In this document: in pieces, positions 1 through 8,276 of the stretch
How positions within the stretch are numbered: the first letter of the stretch is position 1
Layout of the letters: each line of letters opens with the position of its first letter
Assembly: GCF_008017535.1 (NCBI RefSeq)
Contig: NZ_VRUA01000007.1
Coordinates: 62,001 to 126,000, forward strand
Origin: Ottowia flava
GTDB lineage: Bacteria; Pseudomonadota; Gammaproteobacteria; Burkholderiales; Burkholderiaceae_C
Direction: 5' to 3'
DNA: 64,000 nt
Notes under the pieces: generated by a model
Seen by the model: the letters and a program-made list of their open reading frames with translations, nothing else
Told to the model about the DNA's origin: nothing
Database searches by the model: none
Program-made: the position numbers and the translations under genes

Positions 1-227
1 ACGGTGGTGACATCACCCCGTTGGGCGATGGCGCTGGCCGCTGCGGTGGTGGCCGCGCGATCGCTCAGGTCGACCTGCATGTGGATCAAGCGCGGATGCA
101 CCAGCTCGCCTGCACGCCGCGCCATCGAGATGACCTCATAGCCGTCCCGCAGCAGGTGTTCGCAGATCGTTCTGCCAATGCCTGCGCTGCCACCCGTGAC
201 CACTGCAACCTTGGAAGGTTCGTCCAT
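1..227 (-). CDS. SDR family oxidoreductase (partial, C-terminus outside window)
   Basis: N-terminal 75 residues of a short-chain dehydrogenase/reductase. The Rossmann cofactor motif TGGSAGIG is at residues 11-18 after a beta-strand (KVAVV), and the VDLSD typical of the next acidic loop is at 52-56. The start is the ATG at 227; the next gene upstream ends at 261, so it is probably the last visible member of the same minus-strand catabolic operon. An NAD(P)-dependent alcohol or diol dehydrogenation step is likely, but the substrate cannot be told. The active-site Ser/Tyr/Lys lie beyond the edge. Confidence 0.85.
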   Translation of the reverse strand, partial: MDEPSKVAVVTGGSAGIGRTICEHLLRDGYEVISMARRAGELVHPRLIHMQVDLSDRAATTAAASAIAQRGDVTT

Positions 228-260
228 AGGGTTGTTCCTTTGCTCCAGTCTGCGGCAAGC

Positions 261-1058
261 TCAGGACGAAGCCATGACCATGGCCAGCACGCGCAAGGGA
301 CTGCCGCTGCCATGGCGAATCTTGAGCGGAGGACAGATCAGCACGGCACCGACCGGCGGCAGAAGGTGAAGATTGGTCAGGCACTGCAGGCCATACTTGC
401 CCGCACCGTGCATGTAGTAGTGGCAGGGATACGGTGGCCGCAGGTGATAGCCTTGGCCCGCGTCGGTGCCGATGGCCTCTGAACCGAAGCCCAGCACATC
501 ACGCTCTTCCACCAGAAACCGCACCGCTTCGGTGCTGGGGCCTGGCGTGTGTTGACCCGTTTCATCGAAGTTCTGGTAAGCGACGGGATCACTTCGCTGT
601 GACCAATCGGTGCGCATCAGCACCCACGCACCCCGGGGAATGCGCCCGTGCAGCGCCTCGAAGTCAAGAATGTCTTGCACGCTGAGGAGATAGTCCGGAT
701 CCTCATTTGCCTGCTGGCTGCAGTCGATGACGCAAGCCGGCGCCACGAAATGCTCCGGCGGAATGGTGTCGACCGAATTGTTGGGCAGATCGCGCCCGGA
801 AATCCAGTGGATCGGCGCGTCGAAATGCGTTCCCGTGTGCTCTCCGCAAGAGAAATTGTTCCAGTACCAGCCCGGGCCGCGATCGTCATAGCGTGAAACC
901 TCCTCGATCCGAAACGGCCAGCATTGACCCATTTCCGGCGGGAGTGCGATTTGCGGAAACTCGGGCGTGAGCGCTTGGGTAAGGTCGACCACACGCAATT
1001 GGCCCGCGGCCAGTGCACCAACCAATGCGGTCAACGGACACGTCGTCAAAGCTTCCAT
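261..1058 (-). CDS. Cyclase family protein (kynurenine-formamidase-like hydrolase)
   Basis: 265 residues. It has the metal-binding signature of the cyclase/kynurenine formamidase family, HTGTHFDAPIH (H74, H78, D80, H84), and the family-typical opening VVDLTQALTPEFP near residue 23. Members are metal-dependent hydrolases acting on amides, lactones or cyclic intermediates. It sits 3 bp downstream of the DUF35-SDR fusion gene, in the same operon. In a pathway with a ring oxygenase and CoA ligase it may hydrolyse a ring or lactone intermediate; that is inference from position only. Confidence 0.85.
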   Translation of the reverse strand: MEALTTCPLTALVGALAAGQLRVVDLTQALTPEFPQIALPPEMGQCWPFRIEEVSRYDDRGPGWYWNNFSCGEHTGTHFDAPIHWISGRDLPNNSVDTIPPEHFVAPACVIDCSQQANEDPDYLLSVQDILDFEALHGRIPRGAWVLMRTDWSQRSDPVAYQNFDETGQHTPGPSTEAVRFLVEERDVLGFGSEAIGTDAGQGYHLRPPYPCHYYMHGAGKYGLQCLTNLHLLPPVGAVLICPPLKIRHGSGSPLRVLAMVMASS

Positions 1059-1061
1059 CGT

Positions 1062-2315
1062 TCAACCTCCGCTCAAAGAGAGCTCGCGCTCGAGCACCTT
1101 GGGATTGCTCCGCCAACGCTCCAACCACTCTTGCGCCACGTCGCCGGGGTACACGTCCTCCACCCCGTCACGCAGCGCCGAGACGACCGCCTTGGCCAGC
1201 GCCTCGGGCGCCAGTTTGGGCGGTGGCATCTGCTGATTCCACTCGTCGTCAACAGGACCAGGAAAAACGTTGACGACACGGATGCCTGCCGGTCGCATCT
1301 CCGCGCGCAGACACTGCGCCAATGAGAAGGCCGCTGCCTTCGACGCCGAGAACGTCCCATGTGCCGGAAAGTTGGACAGTGCGTAGATGGACAGCAGGTT
1401 GACCCAGGCCGTCGCATGGGCGGCTCCGTCCGCGGAGCGTCCTTTCAGCGCCGGGCCGAACTCTTGAGCCAGGCGCAGCAGCCCCAGGTAGTTCACCTCC
1501 ATCTCGGCCCTGGCCACATCGGTGCCACGCCGCGCCGAGATGCCAAAGCTCCGATGCACTTCGGCGTTATTGATGACGATATCCACCTTGCCACCGATCT
1601 CGCCCGCAAGCTCCGCTACCGAGCGACCGTCGGTCACATCCAGCGGTACCCAGCTGACCTGAGGCAATGCCGTCAACTCGTCGCTGCTCGGCATCTTCTT
1701 CCAGGCTTCGGCGCGGCCGACCCATACCAGTTCGGCCCCCGCCTTGACAAGCGCGCGCACCAGCGCCTGGCCAACCGGCGTCTTTCCATCGGTCACGAGC
1801 ACCTTGCGGTGATGGGGGTCGGATGTCATCTCGCGCAGCATGCGGTCGTCTGCCATGTGTGCCTCGTCATGTTCAGGAAATGCGATCAGAACCGCCTGGC
1901 CCGATCGGTCCAGACGCGCCCCCAGGCGAACCGCGCACGGCGCATGGCCAACCGCGGCATGCAAATGCACCATCAGACTCGGCCCGGCTTCAAGCTGAAC
2001 CATGCCAAGGCGCCACGGGAGTCGCTCGCGGAAGTACAGGTCGTTGCTGTGGTGCAGCGTGGTATCGGCCAACAGGCGACCTCGACCAGCCTGTTCGCGC
2101 CAAGGCAGTCGCGACGACAGGCACCGATAACAAGCCTCGCGCGGCGGGTACTGCACCGCACTACAGTCTGCGCAGGTTTGCAGCACGAAGCGCCCTTCGG
2201 CCGCCGCCGCGGTCAGCGCCAGGGCGACACGACCACGGGCGCTTGGTGGTAGGTTGATCTGGGGCGTACGCAGCACCGGGTTCTTGCGCGGCGGACGCAT
2301 CAAGGGCATGGTCAT
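1062..2315 (-). CDS. DUF35 zinc-ribbon/OB-fold domain fused to an SDR domain
   Basis: Two-domain protein of 417 residues. The N-terminal part is a DUF35 rubredoxin-like zinc ribbon (C48-x2-C51, C62-x2-C65) plus OB-fold, the usual partner of thiolase-superfamily enzymes. From about residue 170 it is an SDR with a degraded cofactor loop (TDGKTPVG), NNAE in place of NNAG at 249-252, and FSASK where YxxxK is expected, so the catalytic Tyr is Phe322 (codon TTC). The start was set at 2315 because ATGA there overlaps the stop of the upstream thiolase-fold gene; a longer ORF reaches 2354. DUF35 proteins channel acyl-CoA substrates to their partner thiolase or aldolase. The SDR part may be a docking or altered-function domain. 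Confidence 0.85.
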   Translation of the reverse strand: MTMPLMRPPRKNPVLRTPQINLPPSARGRVALALTAAAAEGRFVLQTCADCSAVQYPPREACYRCLSSRLPWREQAGRGRLLADTTLHHSNDLYFRERLPWRLGMVQLEAGPSLMVHLHAAVGHAPCAVRLGARLDRSGQAVLIAFPEHDEAHMADDRMLREMTSDPHHRKVLVTDGKTPVGQALVRALVKAGAELVWVGRAEAWKKMPSSDELTALPQVSWVPLDVTDGRSVAELAGEIGGKVDIVINNAEVHRSFGISARRGTDVARAEMEVNYLGLLRLAQEFGPALKGRSADGAAHATAWVNLLSIYALSNFPAHGTFSASKAAAFSLAQCLRAEMRPAGIRVVNVFPGPVDDEWNQQMPPPKLAPEALAKAVVSALRDGVEDVYPGDVAQEWLERWRSNPKVLERELSLSGG

Positions 2316-3487
2316 TCGGCTGCCTCCAGAATGGCCGCGCCCGTGCACAAGCAACGGTCGTAAGTCACCATGCCGAAGCCGCAGACCATGCCGAGGCGGG
2401 CATCCGGCACGCTGCGCGCCCCGGCTTCTCCCGTCAGCTGACGGATGGCCTCGACCATGCCGATGAAGCCGCCCGCAGCGCCGGCCTGTCCGACCGAAAG
2501 CTGTCCACCACTGGTGTTGTTGGGAAAGTCGCCGTCCCAGGTCAGGGTACGTTCACGCACGAATGCCGGTCCTTCGCCTTTTTCACAGAACCCCAGGTCT
2601 TCGAAGTGCATCATCACGACGACCGGATAGTCGTCGTAGGTCTGGATGAAATCCACGTCGCCGGGTTGGGCGGCCGCCATGGCGTACAGGTCGTCCCGGT
2701 CCATGCGCCAGCCGCCACGGACCATGATCGGGTCATCGGCATAGGCGTTGTGTCGCTCGATGGCGCCGCGCACCTGAACGAAGCGCAAACCCAAGTCGCG
2801 TGCGCGCGATTCACTCATCACCAGGAACGCGTCAGCGCCCGCGCAGGGCATGACGCAGTCAAAAAGATGGAGAGGATCGGAGACTGCCTTGGCCCCCATG
2901 TACTCGTCCAGTGTCAGCGCCTTCTTGAACAGTGCATTGGGGTTGCGCAAAGCGTTGGTCCGCTGACTGACAGCGATGCGCCCAAAGTCCTCGCGCACGG
3001 CCCCGTAGGTCCGCATGTAGTTCGCCGTGATCATTGCGAACACCGAGTTGGGGCCACCCGCCCCATACGGGTACGTCGCATCGCGCGCGAAGTGGCTGAA
3101 GCCCCCGAGCGTCTGTCGAAAGGAGTCCACGTGATTGGTGTCGGCTGCCACGCAGGCCACGACATTCGCGTCCCCAGCCTGCACAGCGCGTGCCGCACGG
3201 CGCAAGGCCATCACACCAGAAGCTCCGCCTGTAGGAATGTGATCCAGCCACCGCGTGCTCAGGCCGAGGTGCTGTGTCACACCCACCGCGGTGTCGGGCC
3301 CCAGCGAAAAGCTGCTCACTGTTAGCCCGTCGATCTGACGCTGGTCGATACCGCTGGCTTCGACCAGCTGACGCAAGGCTTGACCCAGGAACCAATGCGC
3401 CCCTTCTGTGGCATAGCGGCGGTAAGGCACCGTCACTGGCACCGCAACAGCCACACCTTCGTAGCCCTGGCGTCGGAATGCTGCCAT
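2312..3487 (-). CDS. Thiolase-superfamily protein, Ltp2/SCP-x-like, lacking thiolase Cys and His
   Basis: 391 residues with a thiolase fold. At the usual nucleophile position (CASG) it reads TGGASG (86-91), and the GHP motif reads SVGQAG (331-336), so the nucleophilic Cys and the loop His are both absent. It has TYDDYP (283-288) and CGFGMVTYDRC (369-379); tyrosines at comparable places serve the Ltp2-type retro-aldolases that pair with DUF35 proteins. The partner DUF35 gene overlaps its stop by four bases (ATGA). Likely role: cleavage of a hydroxyacyl-CoA, or another acyl-CoA conversion that is not classical Claisen thiolysis. The exact reaction is unproven. Confidence 0.85.
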   Translation of the reverse strand: MAAFRRQGYEGVAVAVPVTVPYRRYATEGAHWFLGQALRQLVEASGIDQRQIDGLTVSSFSLGPDTAVGVTQHLGLSTRWLDHIPTGGASGVMALRRAARAVQAGDANVVACVAADTNHVDSFRQTLGGFSHFARDATYPYGAGGPNSVFAMITANYMRTYGAVREDFGRIAVSQRTNALRNPNALFKKALTLDEYMGAKAVSDPLHLFDCVMPCAGADAFLVMSESRARDLGLRFVQVRGAIERHNAYADDPIMVRGGWRMDRDDLYAMAAAQPGDVDFIQTYDDYPVVVMMHFEDLGFCEKGEGPAFVRERTLTWDGDFPNNTSGGQLSVGQAGAAGGFIGMVEAIRQLTGEAGARSVPDARLGMVCGFGMVTYDRCLCTGAAILEAAE

Positions 3488-3541
3488 GGAATTGCGCCTC
3501 TCAGCCCGCTGAGATCAGGCATGCAATGCAAGCCCAAGATC

Positions 3542-5164
3542 TCATCGCGCCACCTTGTAGCCCACCGCTTCGCGGTCCCAGGTGTCGGGAGAGATACCGC
3601 GTTCGCGCAACTTGAACTTCTGGATCTTGCCGCTCTCAGTGGCAGGCAGGCGCACCATGTATTCAACATAGCGCGGCACCGCGAAGTACGCCATCCGCGT
3701 CTCGCAAAAGCGCATCAGCTCGATCTCGTCCAATGCCACGCCCTCGCGCAGGACGATCGCGGCCATGACCTCGTCCTCGGCCAGTTCGCTGCGCACTGGA
3801 AACACCGCAGCTACTTCGATCTGCGGGTGACTCAACAGCACCTGCTCCACCTCGTAAGACGAAATGTTCTCGCCTCGTCGCCGTATGGCGTCCTTCAGCC
3901 GGTCGATGAAGCGGAAATAGCCGCGCTCGTCACAACTGACGCGGTCGCCGGTGTGGAACCAAAGGTTGCGCCACGCTTCCACTGTCTTGTCGGCCATGCC
4001 GAAATAGCCGGTTGCGAAAGAGAAGGGTTCCTTGGCGCGCAGGATCAACTCGCCCTGCTCGCCAGCAGGCACTTCATTGTCCTGATCGTCCACGACGCGG
4101 GCCTCGAACCCGTCGCGGACCTTTCCCATCGTGCCCAACACCTGCTCGTCAAGCGTGGCACCGATCACGAAGTTGGTCTCGGTTGATCCGTAGCCCTCAA
4201 GAAGATGCAAACCGAAGCGGGCCACAAACTCGGCCTGGAATTGCTCGGGCACACCGGGTGCCAGCGCGATGCGTACGCCGTGCGCGCGATCCTGGGGTCC
4301 GGGCTGCCGCGCCAGAAGAATCGGCACCATGGCGCCCAATACGTACGTCACCGTTGCGTGGTGATTCGCCAGCGCCTCCCAAAAAGCCGAAGCCGAGAAG
4401 CGCTTTTCCACCACCAGCGTCGAGCCGGTCAGCAACGCCTGGAAAAATGCGTTGAGTGCGTTGGTGTGAAAGAGCGGCAGCGTGGTGTGCAGAACTTCCT
4501 TTTCGCCCAGTCCAAGCAGGCGCGCACTGTGCACGCCCCACCAGAAGTACTGCGCATGCGGACAGCAGACGCCCTTGGACAAACCGGTGGTGCCCGACGT
4601 ATACAGGATGGCGAGCATGTCGCCAGGTCGCACCGGCGCGGCGTCCGCGCCGACACCGTCCGCGTGAGGAAAGGGTTGTACGTGGCTTCGCGCTGGTTCA
4701 GAGCTTGCGCCAATCAGCCAGACGCGCTCCAGGGGCAACGGCTCACCTTCCAACTGGTTGACCGCCGCCCAACCCTCCGGCTCAGACACCAGCAGCCGCG
4801 CCCCAGAGTTGGTGAGGACGTGACGCAGCTGTACGCCGCGCGCCGCGACATTGATCGGCACTGTGACGGCGCCGATCCAAGCGCAACCCAGCAGGGTCTG
4901 CATGAATTCCGCCCGGTTGGTGCAGATCAGTGCAACACGATCTCCTGCGGCAATTCCGGCTGCGCGCAATTTCTCGCCATACGCAGCCGCCATGCGCACC
5001 GCGTCGCGGTAGCTCCAGCGCTGATCACCAAGCACCAGCAGCGCGCGATCGCCATGGCGCTCTGCCTGACGCTGCAACATCGTGGGCAGCGTGCGGTCGG
5101 CGGCTGAAAAAAGTGCGACGAGGTCGCCGTCCGGCGCCGCGTGAGAGGGGGACGTCTGATGCAT
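3542..5164 (-). CDS. AMP-dependent acyl-CoA synthetase/ligase
   Basis: 540 residues of the ANL superfamily. The phosphate-binding loop YTSGTTGLSKG is at 188-198, EGYGSTE near 325, and the C-terminal SGKIQKFKLRERG carries the catalytic Lys. It activates a carboxylic acid as the adenylate and then forms the CoA thioester. It lies 3 bp downstream of the oxygenase beta-subunit gene and upstream of the thiolase-fold gene, so the substrate is probably the acid made or exposed by the oxygenase branch. There is no signal peptide; it should be cytoplasmic. Confidence 0.92.
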   Translation of the reverse strand: MHQTSPSHAAPDGDLVALFSAADRTLPTMLQRQAERHGDRALLVLGDQRWSYRDAVRMAAAYGEKLRAAGIAAGDRVALICTNRAEFMQTLLGCAWIGAVTVPINVAARGVQLRHVLTNSGARLLVSEPEGWAAVNQLEGEPLPLERVWLIGASSEPARSHVQPFPHADGVGADAAPVRPGDMLAILYTSGTTGLSKGVCCPHAQYFWWGVHSARLLGLGEKEVLHTTLPLFHTNALNAFFQALLTGSTLVVEKRFSASAFWEALANHHATVTYVLGAMVPILLARQPGPQDRAHGVRIALAPGVPEQFQAEFVARFGLHLLEGYGSTETNFVIGATLDEQVLGTMGKVRDGFEARVVDDQDNEVPAGEQGELILRAKEPFSFATGYFGMADKTVEAWRNLWFHTGDRVSCDERGYFRFIDRLKDAIRRRGENISSYEVEQVLLSHPQIEVAAVFPVRSELAEDEVMAAIVLREGVALDEIELMRFCETRMAYFAVPRYVEYMVRLPATESGKIQKFKLRERGISPDTWDREAVGYKVAR

Positions 5165-5167
5165 GGC

Positions 5168-5671
5168 TCAGGGAAAAAGGCAGATGTTGCCGAAGGCCGC
5201 ATCGCTGTTGACCAGGTCGACTCGCTTCATCGCGATGCGCAGCCCATCCGGCGTGCTCACCAGCTCGTGCGTGGCCCATCCTGCCAACAACGTCTGAGCG
5301 TCCTGCCTCGTTTCAACGTAGTGGAACGCGGTGCGCACCTGGTAGCGACCGGAGTCGGGCGACATTTCCACCACGTCGGGTTGCTGCAACAGGTGATGAC
5401 AGCGGCTCGGCGGCTGTTGCGAGTAGGTACGCGCGCCGGCGAGGCGCTCCACCCGGATGCGCAGCAGCAGCTTGTCCTCGTGCATCAAGGAGGTGTGCAG
5501 CCTGGCGTCTGTCTGACCGGGCACGAGTGGCATCCAGTACACGCCATCCTCGGCAAACAGGTCAAGCCACTCGTCGAAGCGCGCTTCATCCAACAGCCGT
5601 GCTTCGGCGTACACAAACTTGGCCAGCACCTGTTCGTTGACCGGCGCAACGGCCATGGCGGCGGCGGTCAT
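5168..5671 (-). CDS. Aromatic-ring-hydroxylating dioxygenase, beta subunit
   Basis: 167 residues, the normal length of small subunits of Rieske oxygenases (SnoaL-like cone fold). FVYAEARLLDEARFDEW near the start, DGVYWMP and the late VDLVNSDAAFGNICLFP are typical. The start codon overlaps the alpha-subunit stop (ATGA at 5668-5671), giving coupled translation of the two subunits. The beta subunit is structural; catalysis is in alpha. Confidence 0.92.
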   Translation of the reverse strand: MTAAAMAVAPVNEQVLAKFVYAEARLLDEARFDEWLDLFAEDGVYWMPLVPGQTDARLHTSLMHEDKLLLRIRVERLAGARTYSQQPPSRCHHLLQQPDVVEMSPDSGRYQVRTAFHYVETRQDAQTLLAGWATHELVSTPDGLRIAMKRVDLVNSDAAFGNICLFP

Positions 5672-6987
5672 GCGTGCACCTCCGGCGTCATGAAGCGAAC
5701 CCAGGCGCGAAACTGGTTGCGCATCTGGCGCTCGCTTGTGCCGTTGACCACGGCTTCCGGCGTGTCGGCCTCATTGGCTTCCGCGAGACGCGCCACGTTG
5801 ATCCAGTCGCGACCCTTGGCATGCAAGGCCTGCTGGGCGCGTTCGTACATTTCGAGGTCATCGTGGCCTACGACGGAGGTCGGTGCGTTGATCAGCCGGT
5901 TGTACATGCAGGTGCGCGCCAGCAGTTCGTCGGGCGCACCGACCAGCCGAAAGGTCCACGATTCGACCAGGGTCCGGTCTGCAGCCATCGGCTTGAAGAT
6001 CCGCAAGGTCTGGATAGGCCCTTTCACCATGATATTCGGGAAGTACACCGTGTTGTGGCGCACATCACCCATGATCGCCTGCGCCCGGTCTTCGCCGTAC
6101 GCGGCCACCATCTGCTCCCAGTAGCCGGGCACGGGCGAATAGGCGGCATGGATGGAATCCGAGACGCCGGTGTGCCCATGGCCGTTGTCCCAGACGCGAA
6201 TGCCCATCTTCTCGAAGAACTCGTAAGGGCTCATGAAGGGCGCGAACTGCTCCACCGCCATGGGCTTGGGCGTGCCTTCAGGCGCGCGGTTCCAGACGGC
6301 GACCGCCGTGCCCGCCGATGACTCGTGCGCCACCATGGGATGGCAGGTGTCGGTCTGGTTGTCGACCAGCATCTTCCAGTTGCACTGGTGCATGTAGCGC
6401 AGCACCCCGCCAGCGACCTCCAGGCGGCCTTCGGGCGAACGGTCCACCATGTTGTCGATGGTGGACAGTGAGCCGCCAAAGTAGTCCTCGAACGAAATGC
6501 CCTCGGTGGCGAGCCGACAGAACACGAAGTCGCGGTAGACGTGCACAGCGCCGGCCGTAGCCATGCCGCTCTTGGCTTCGCAATCCTCAAAGCCGGTGTC
6601 TTCGTAACCCTTGCGCAGCGGCAGCGAGAGCAGCGCGCCGTCCGTCTTGAAGGTCCAGGCGTGGTAGGGGCATCGGAAGAATTTGCCGGTGTTGCCACAA
6701 GCGCCGCCCGCGACTTTCACGCCCTTGTGAGGACAGCGGTTCACCAGCACACGCACGCTCTGGTCGCTGTGACGCACCATGACCACGGGCTCGGTGCCTA
6801 CGGTTGTAGTGAAGTAGTCGCCCGGTTGCGGCACCTGGCTGGCGTGGCCCACGTAGATCCAGGCGTTGACGAAGAGCTGTTCCATCTCAAGCTCAAACAG
6901 CTCGTCGTCGATATACAGATCCTTGTGCACCTCACCGGGTCTGACCAAGGCCCTGATGGCCGCCGCATTCTCGCGATATTTGCTCAT
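5668..6987 (-). CDS. Aromatic-ring-hydroxylating dioxygenase, Rieske alpha subunit
   Basis: 439 residues. The Rieske [2Fe-2S] ligands are C85-x-H87 and C106-x2-H109. The mononuclear iron motif NQTDTCHPMVAH (210-221) supplies D213, H216 and H221. The start at 6987 was chosen over a longer ORF to 7164 because a good Shine-Dalgarno (GAAGGAG) precedes it and because the upstream extension would overlap the reductase gene. With the beta subunit and reductase it forms a two-component oxygenase that hydroxylates an aromatic ring or similar substrate with O2. The benzoate/anthranilate-type layout (no separate ferredoxin) fits, but specificity cannot be read from sequence. Confidence 0.93.
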   Translation of the reverse strand: MSKYRENAAAIRALVRPGEVHKDLYIDDELFELEMEQLFVNAWIYVGHASQVPQPGDYFTTTVGTEPVVMVRHSDQSVRVLVNRCPHKGVKVAGGACGNTGKFFRCPYHAWTFKTDGALLSLPLRKGYEDTGFEDCEAKSGMATAGAVHVYRDFVFCRLATEGISFEDYFGGSLSTIDNMVDRSPEGRLEVAGGVLRYMHQCNWKMLVDNQTDTCHPMVAHESSAGTAVAVWNRAPEGTPKPMAVEQFAPFMSPYEFFEKMGIRVWDNGHGHTGVSDSIHAAYSPVPGYWEQMVAAYGEDRAQAIMGDVRHNTVYFPNIMVKGPIQTLRIFKPMAADRTLVESWTFRLVGAPDELLARTCMYNRLINAPTSVVGHDDLEMYERAQQALHAKGRDWINVARLAEANEADTPEAVVNGTSERQMRNQFRAWVRFMTPEVHA

Positions 6988-7004
6988 CCTCGGCTCCTTC
7001 CGTT

Positions 7005-7967
7005 CTACAGATCGAGCACCAGTCGCGCGCCCTTGGCGCGCGACACACATGCCTGCATGACGTTGCCCTCGGCACGCTCGCGCGCCGTGAGCACGTAGTC
7101 CCGGTGATCGATCTCCCCTTCCAGCACGGCGACGGCGCAGACGCCGCATTCGCCGCGCTGGCAATCGAACATGGGGTCAAGTCCGTTGGCGATCAGCACG
7201 TCCAGCACGCTCTTGTCGGCAGGCACGGTGAACGTGCGTCCGCTCTGCGCCAGCACCAATTCGAAGGCATGGTCCCCCGACGGTGCGGCCGGTGCCGAGA
7301 ACAGTTCGAAATGAATGCGCTCGCGGGGCCAGCCGCGCTGAGCCGCTTCGGCCAGCACCGCGTCCAGCATGGGCTGTGGGCCACAGACGTACAGATGGTC
7401 GTGCGGCCCACCCTGCGCCAGGACGGTGACGGCCGAGAGCGGCGCGCCCGCTTCGGCGTCCACGTGCAATTGAAGATGCTCGCCCAGCATCTGCCGCAGT
7501 TCGTCTGCAAACGCAGCCAGATCGCGCGATCGCACGGCGTAGTGCATGCGCACGGGGCGGCGCTGCGCGTGCAAGCGCGTCGCCATGCTGACGAGCGGGG
7601 TAACACCAATGCCTCCGGCGATCAGGACAGCCGCGCCATCGTGCGCGTGGATCGCAAAGTCGTTGCGTGGCGGCTGGATGTCCAGCGTGGCGCCTGGCCG
7701 CAGCTCGTGCATGAACGCCGAACCCCCGCGTCCGGCAGGGTCGCGGCGTACGGCGATGCGGTAGGAGACAGGCGCCTTGGGGGCCCCGTCGTCCGTGTCG
7801 ATCAGCGAATACTCGCGCCACTCGTCCTGATCCTTCACGCGCACCCGCACGTGTGCACCCGCTTCAAAAGCAGGCAGTGCCAGACCTTCGGCAGGCACCA
7901 ACGTGAACTCACGGATTTCGGGGTGCAGCACCCGAACATTCGAGACGGTGACGCGCAACGTATCCAT
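7005..7967 (-). CDS. Oxygenase reductase with FAD/FMN-NAD domain and C-terminal plant-type [2Fe-2S]
   Basis: 320 residues in the phthalate-dioxygenase-reductase/VanB order: flavin domain (REYSLI, 51-56), NAD domain (AGGIGVTPLVSM, 117-128; YVCGP near 193-197) and ferredoxin domain with C269, C274, C277 and C307. It passes electrons from NAD(P)H to the Rieske oxygenase encoded 17 bp downstream. The start at 7967 has the Shine-Dalgarno AAGAGG; an extension of 44 residues to 8099 runs through the control region and is unlikely. It is the first gene of the minus-strand operon. Confidence 0.92.
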   Translation of the reverse strand: MDTLRVTVSNVRVLHPEIREFTLVPAEGLALPAFEAGAHVRVRVKDQDEWREYSLIDTDDGAPKAPVSYRIAVRRDPAGRGGSAFMHELRPGATLDIQPPRNDFAIHAHDGAAVLIAGGIGVTPLVSMATRLHAQRRPVRMHYAVRSRDLAAFADELRQMLGEHLQLHVDAEAGAPLSAVTVLAQGGPHDHLYVCGPQPMLDAVLAEAAQRGWPRERIHFELFSAPAAPSGDHAFELVLAQSGRTFTVPADKSVLDVLIANGLDPMFDCQRGECGVCAVAVLEGEIDHRDYVLTARERAEGNVMQACVSRAKGARLVLDL

Positions 7968-8129
7968 CAGAACCTCTTGCCAGAAAGAGGGCGCTGATCG
8001 CTGGCGGCGCCATGGAAAGCCGACCCAGCAGCGGATGCACCCCAGCCACCGCCATCCATGGTCCCCCGGGCACGCCACGCCAAGCGCCGAGATGGCCAAA
8101 AACCGCCTGATCCGAGAAACCGCGCTGTC

Positions 8130-8200
8130 AGCATCGAGTTCTTCATTGAGCGAATCAATCAGGTTTAAATTGATTCAAATGGATGGAGTTGACTCAGTGT
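8130..8200. promoter_or_regulatory. Divergent control region with candidate MarR operator
   Basis: The gap between the reductase gene (start 7967) and the divergent marR-type gene (start 8277) contains a perfect 8-bp inverted repeat: GAATCAAT at 8152-8159 and ATTGATTC at 8169-8176, with a 9-bp AT-rich spacer. This stretch is clearly richer in A+T than its surroundings. MarR proteins bind such palindromes, often between their own gene and the target operon. The assignment is inference from position and symmetry. Confidence 0.55.
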
Positions 8201-8276
8201 AAGCTCCTTCGATTCCATCGGGAACCCTAGGACTTACCCCAGTCCGTTGGCCCATGTCTGGGCGGTTCATTTGCAC

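Noticed and set aside
5674-6321. Plus-strand frames over the Rieske oxygenase genes
   Set aside because: Antisense shadows of well-supported genes with iron-ligand motifs.
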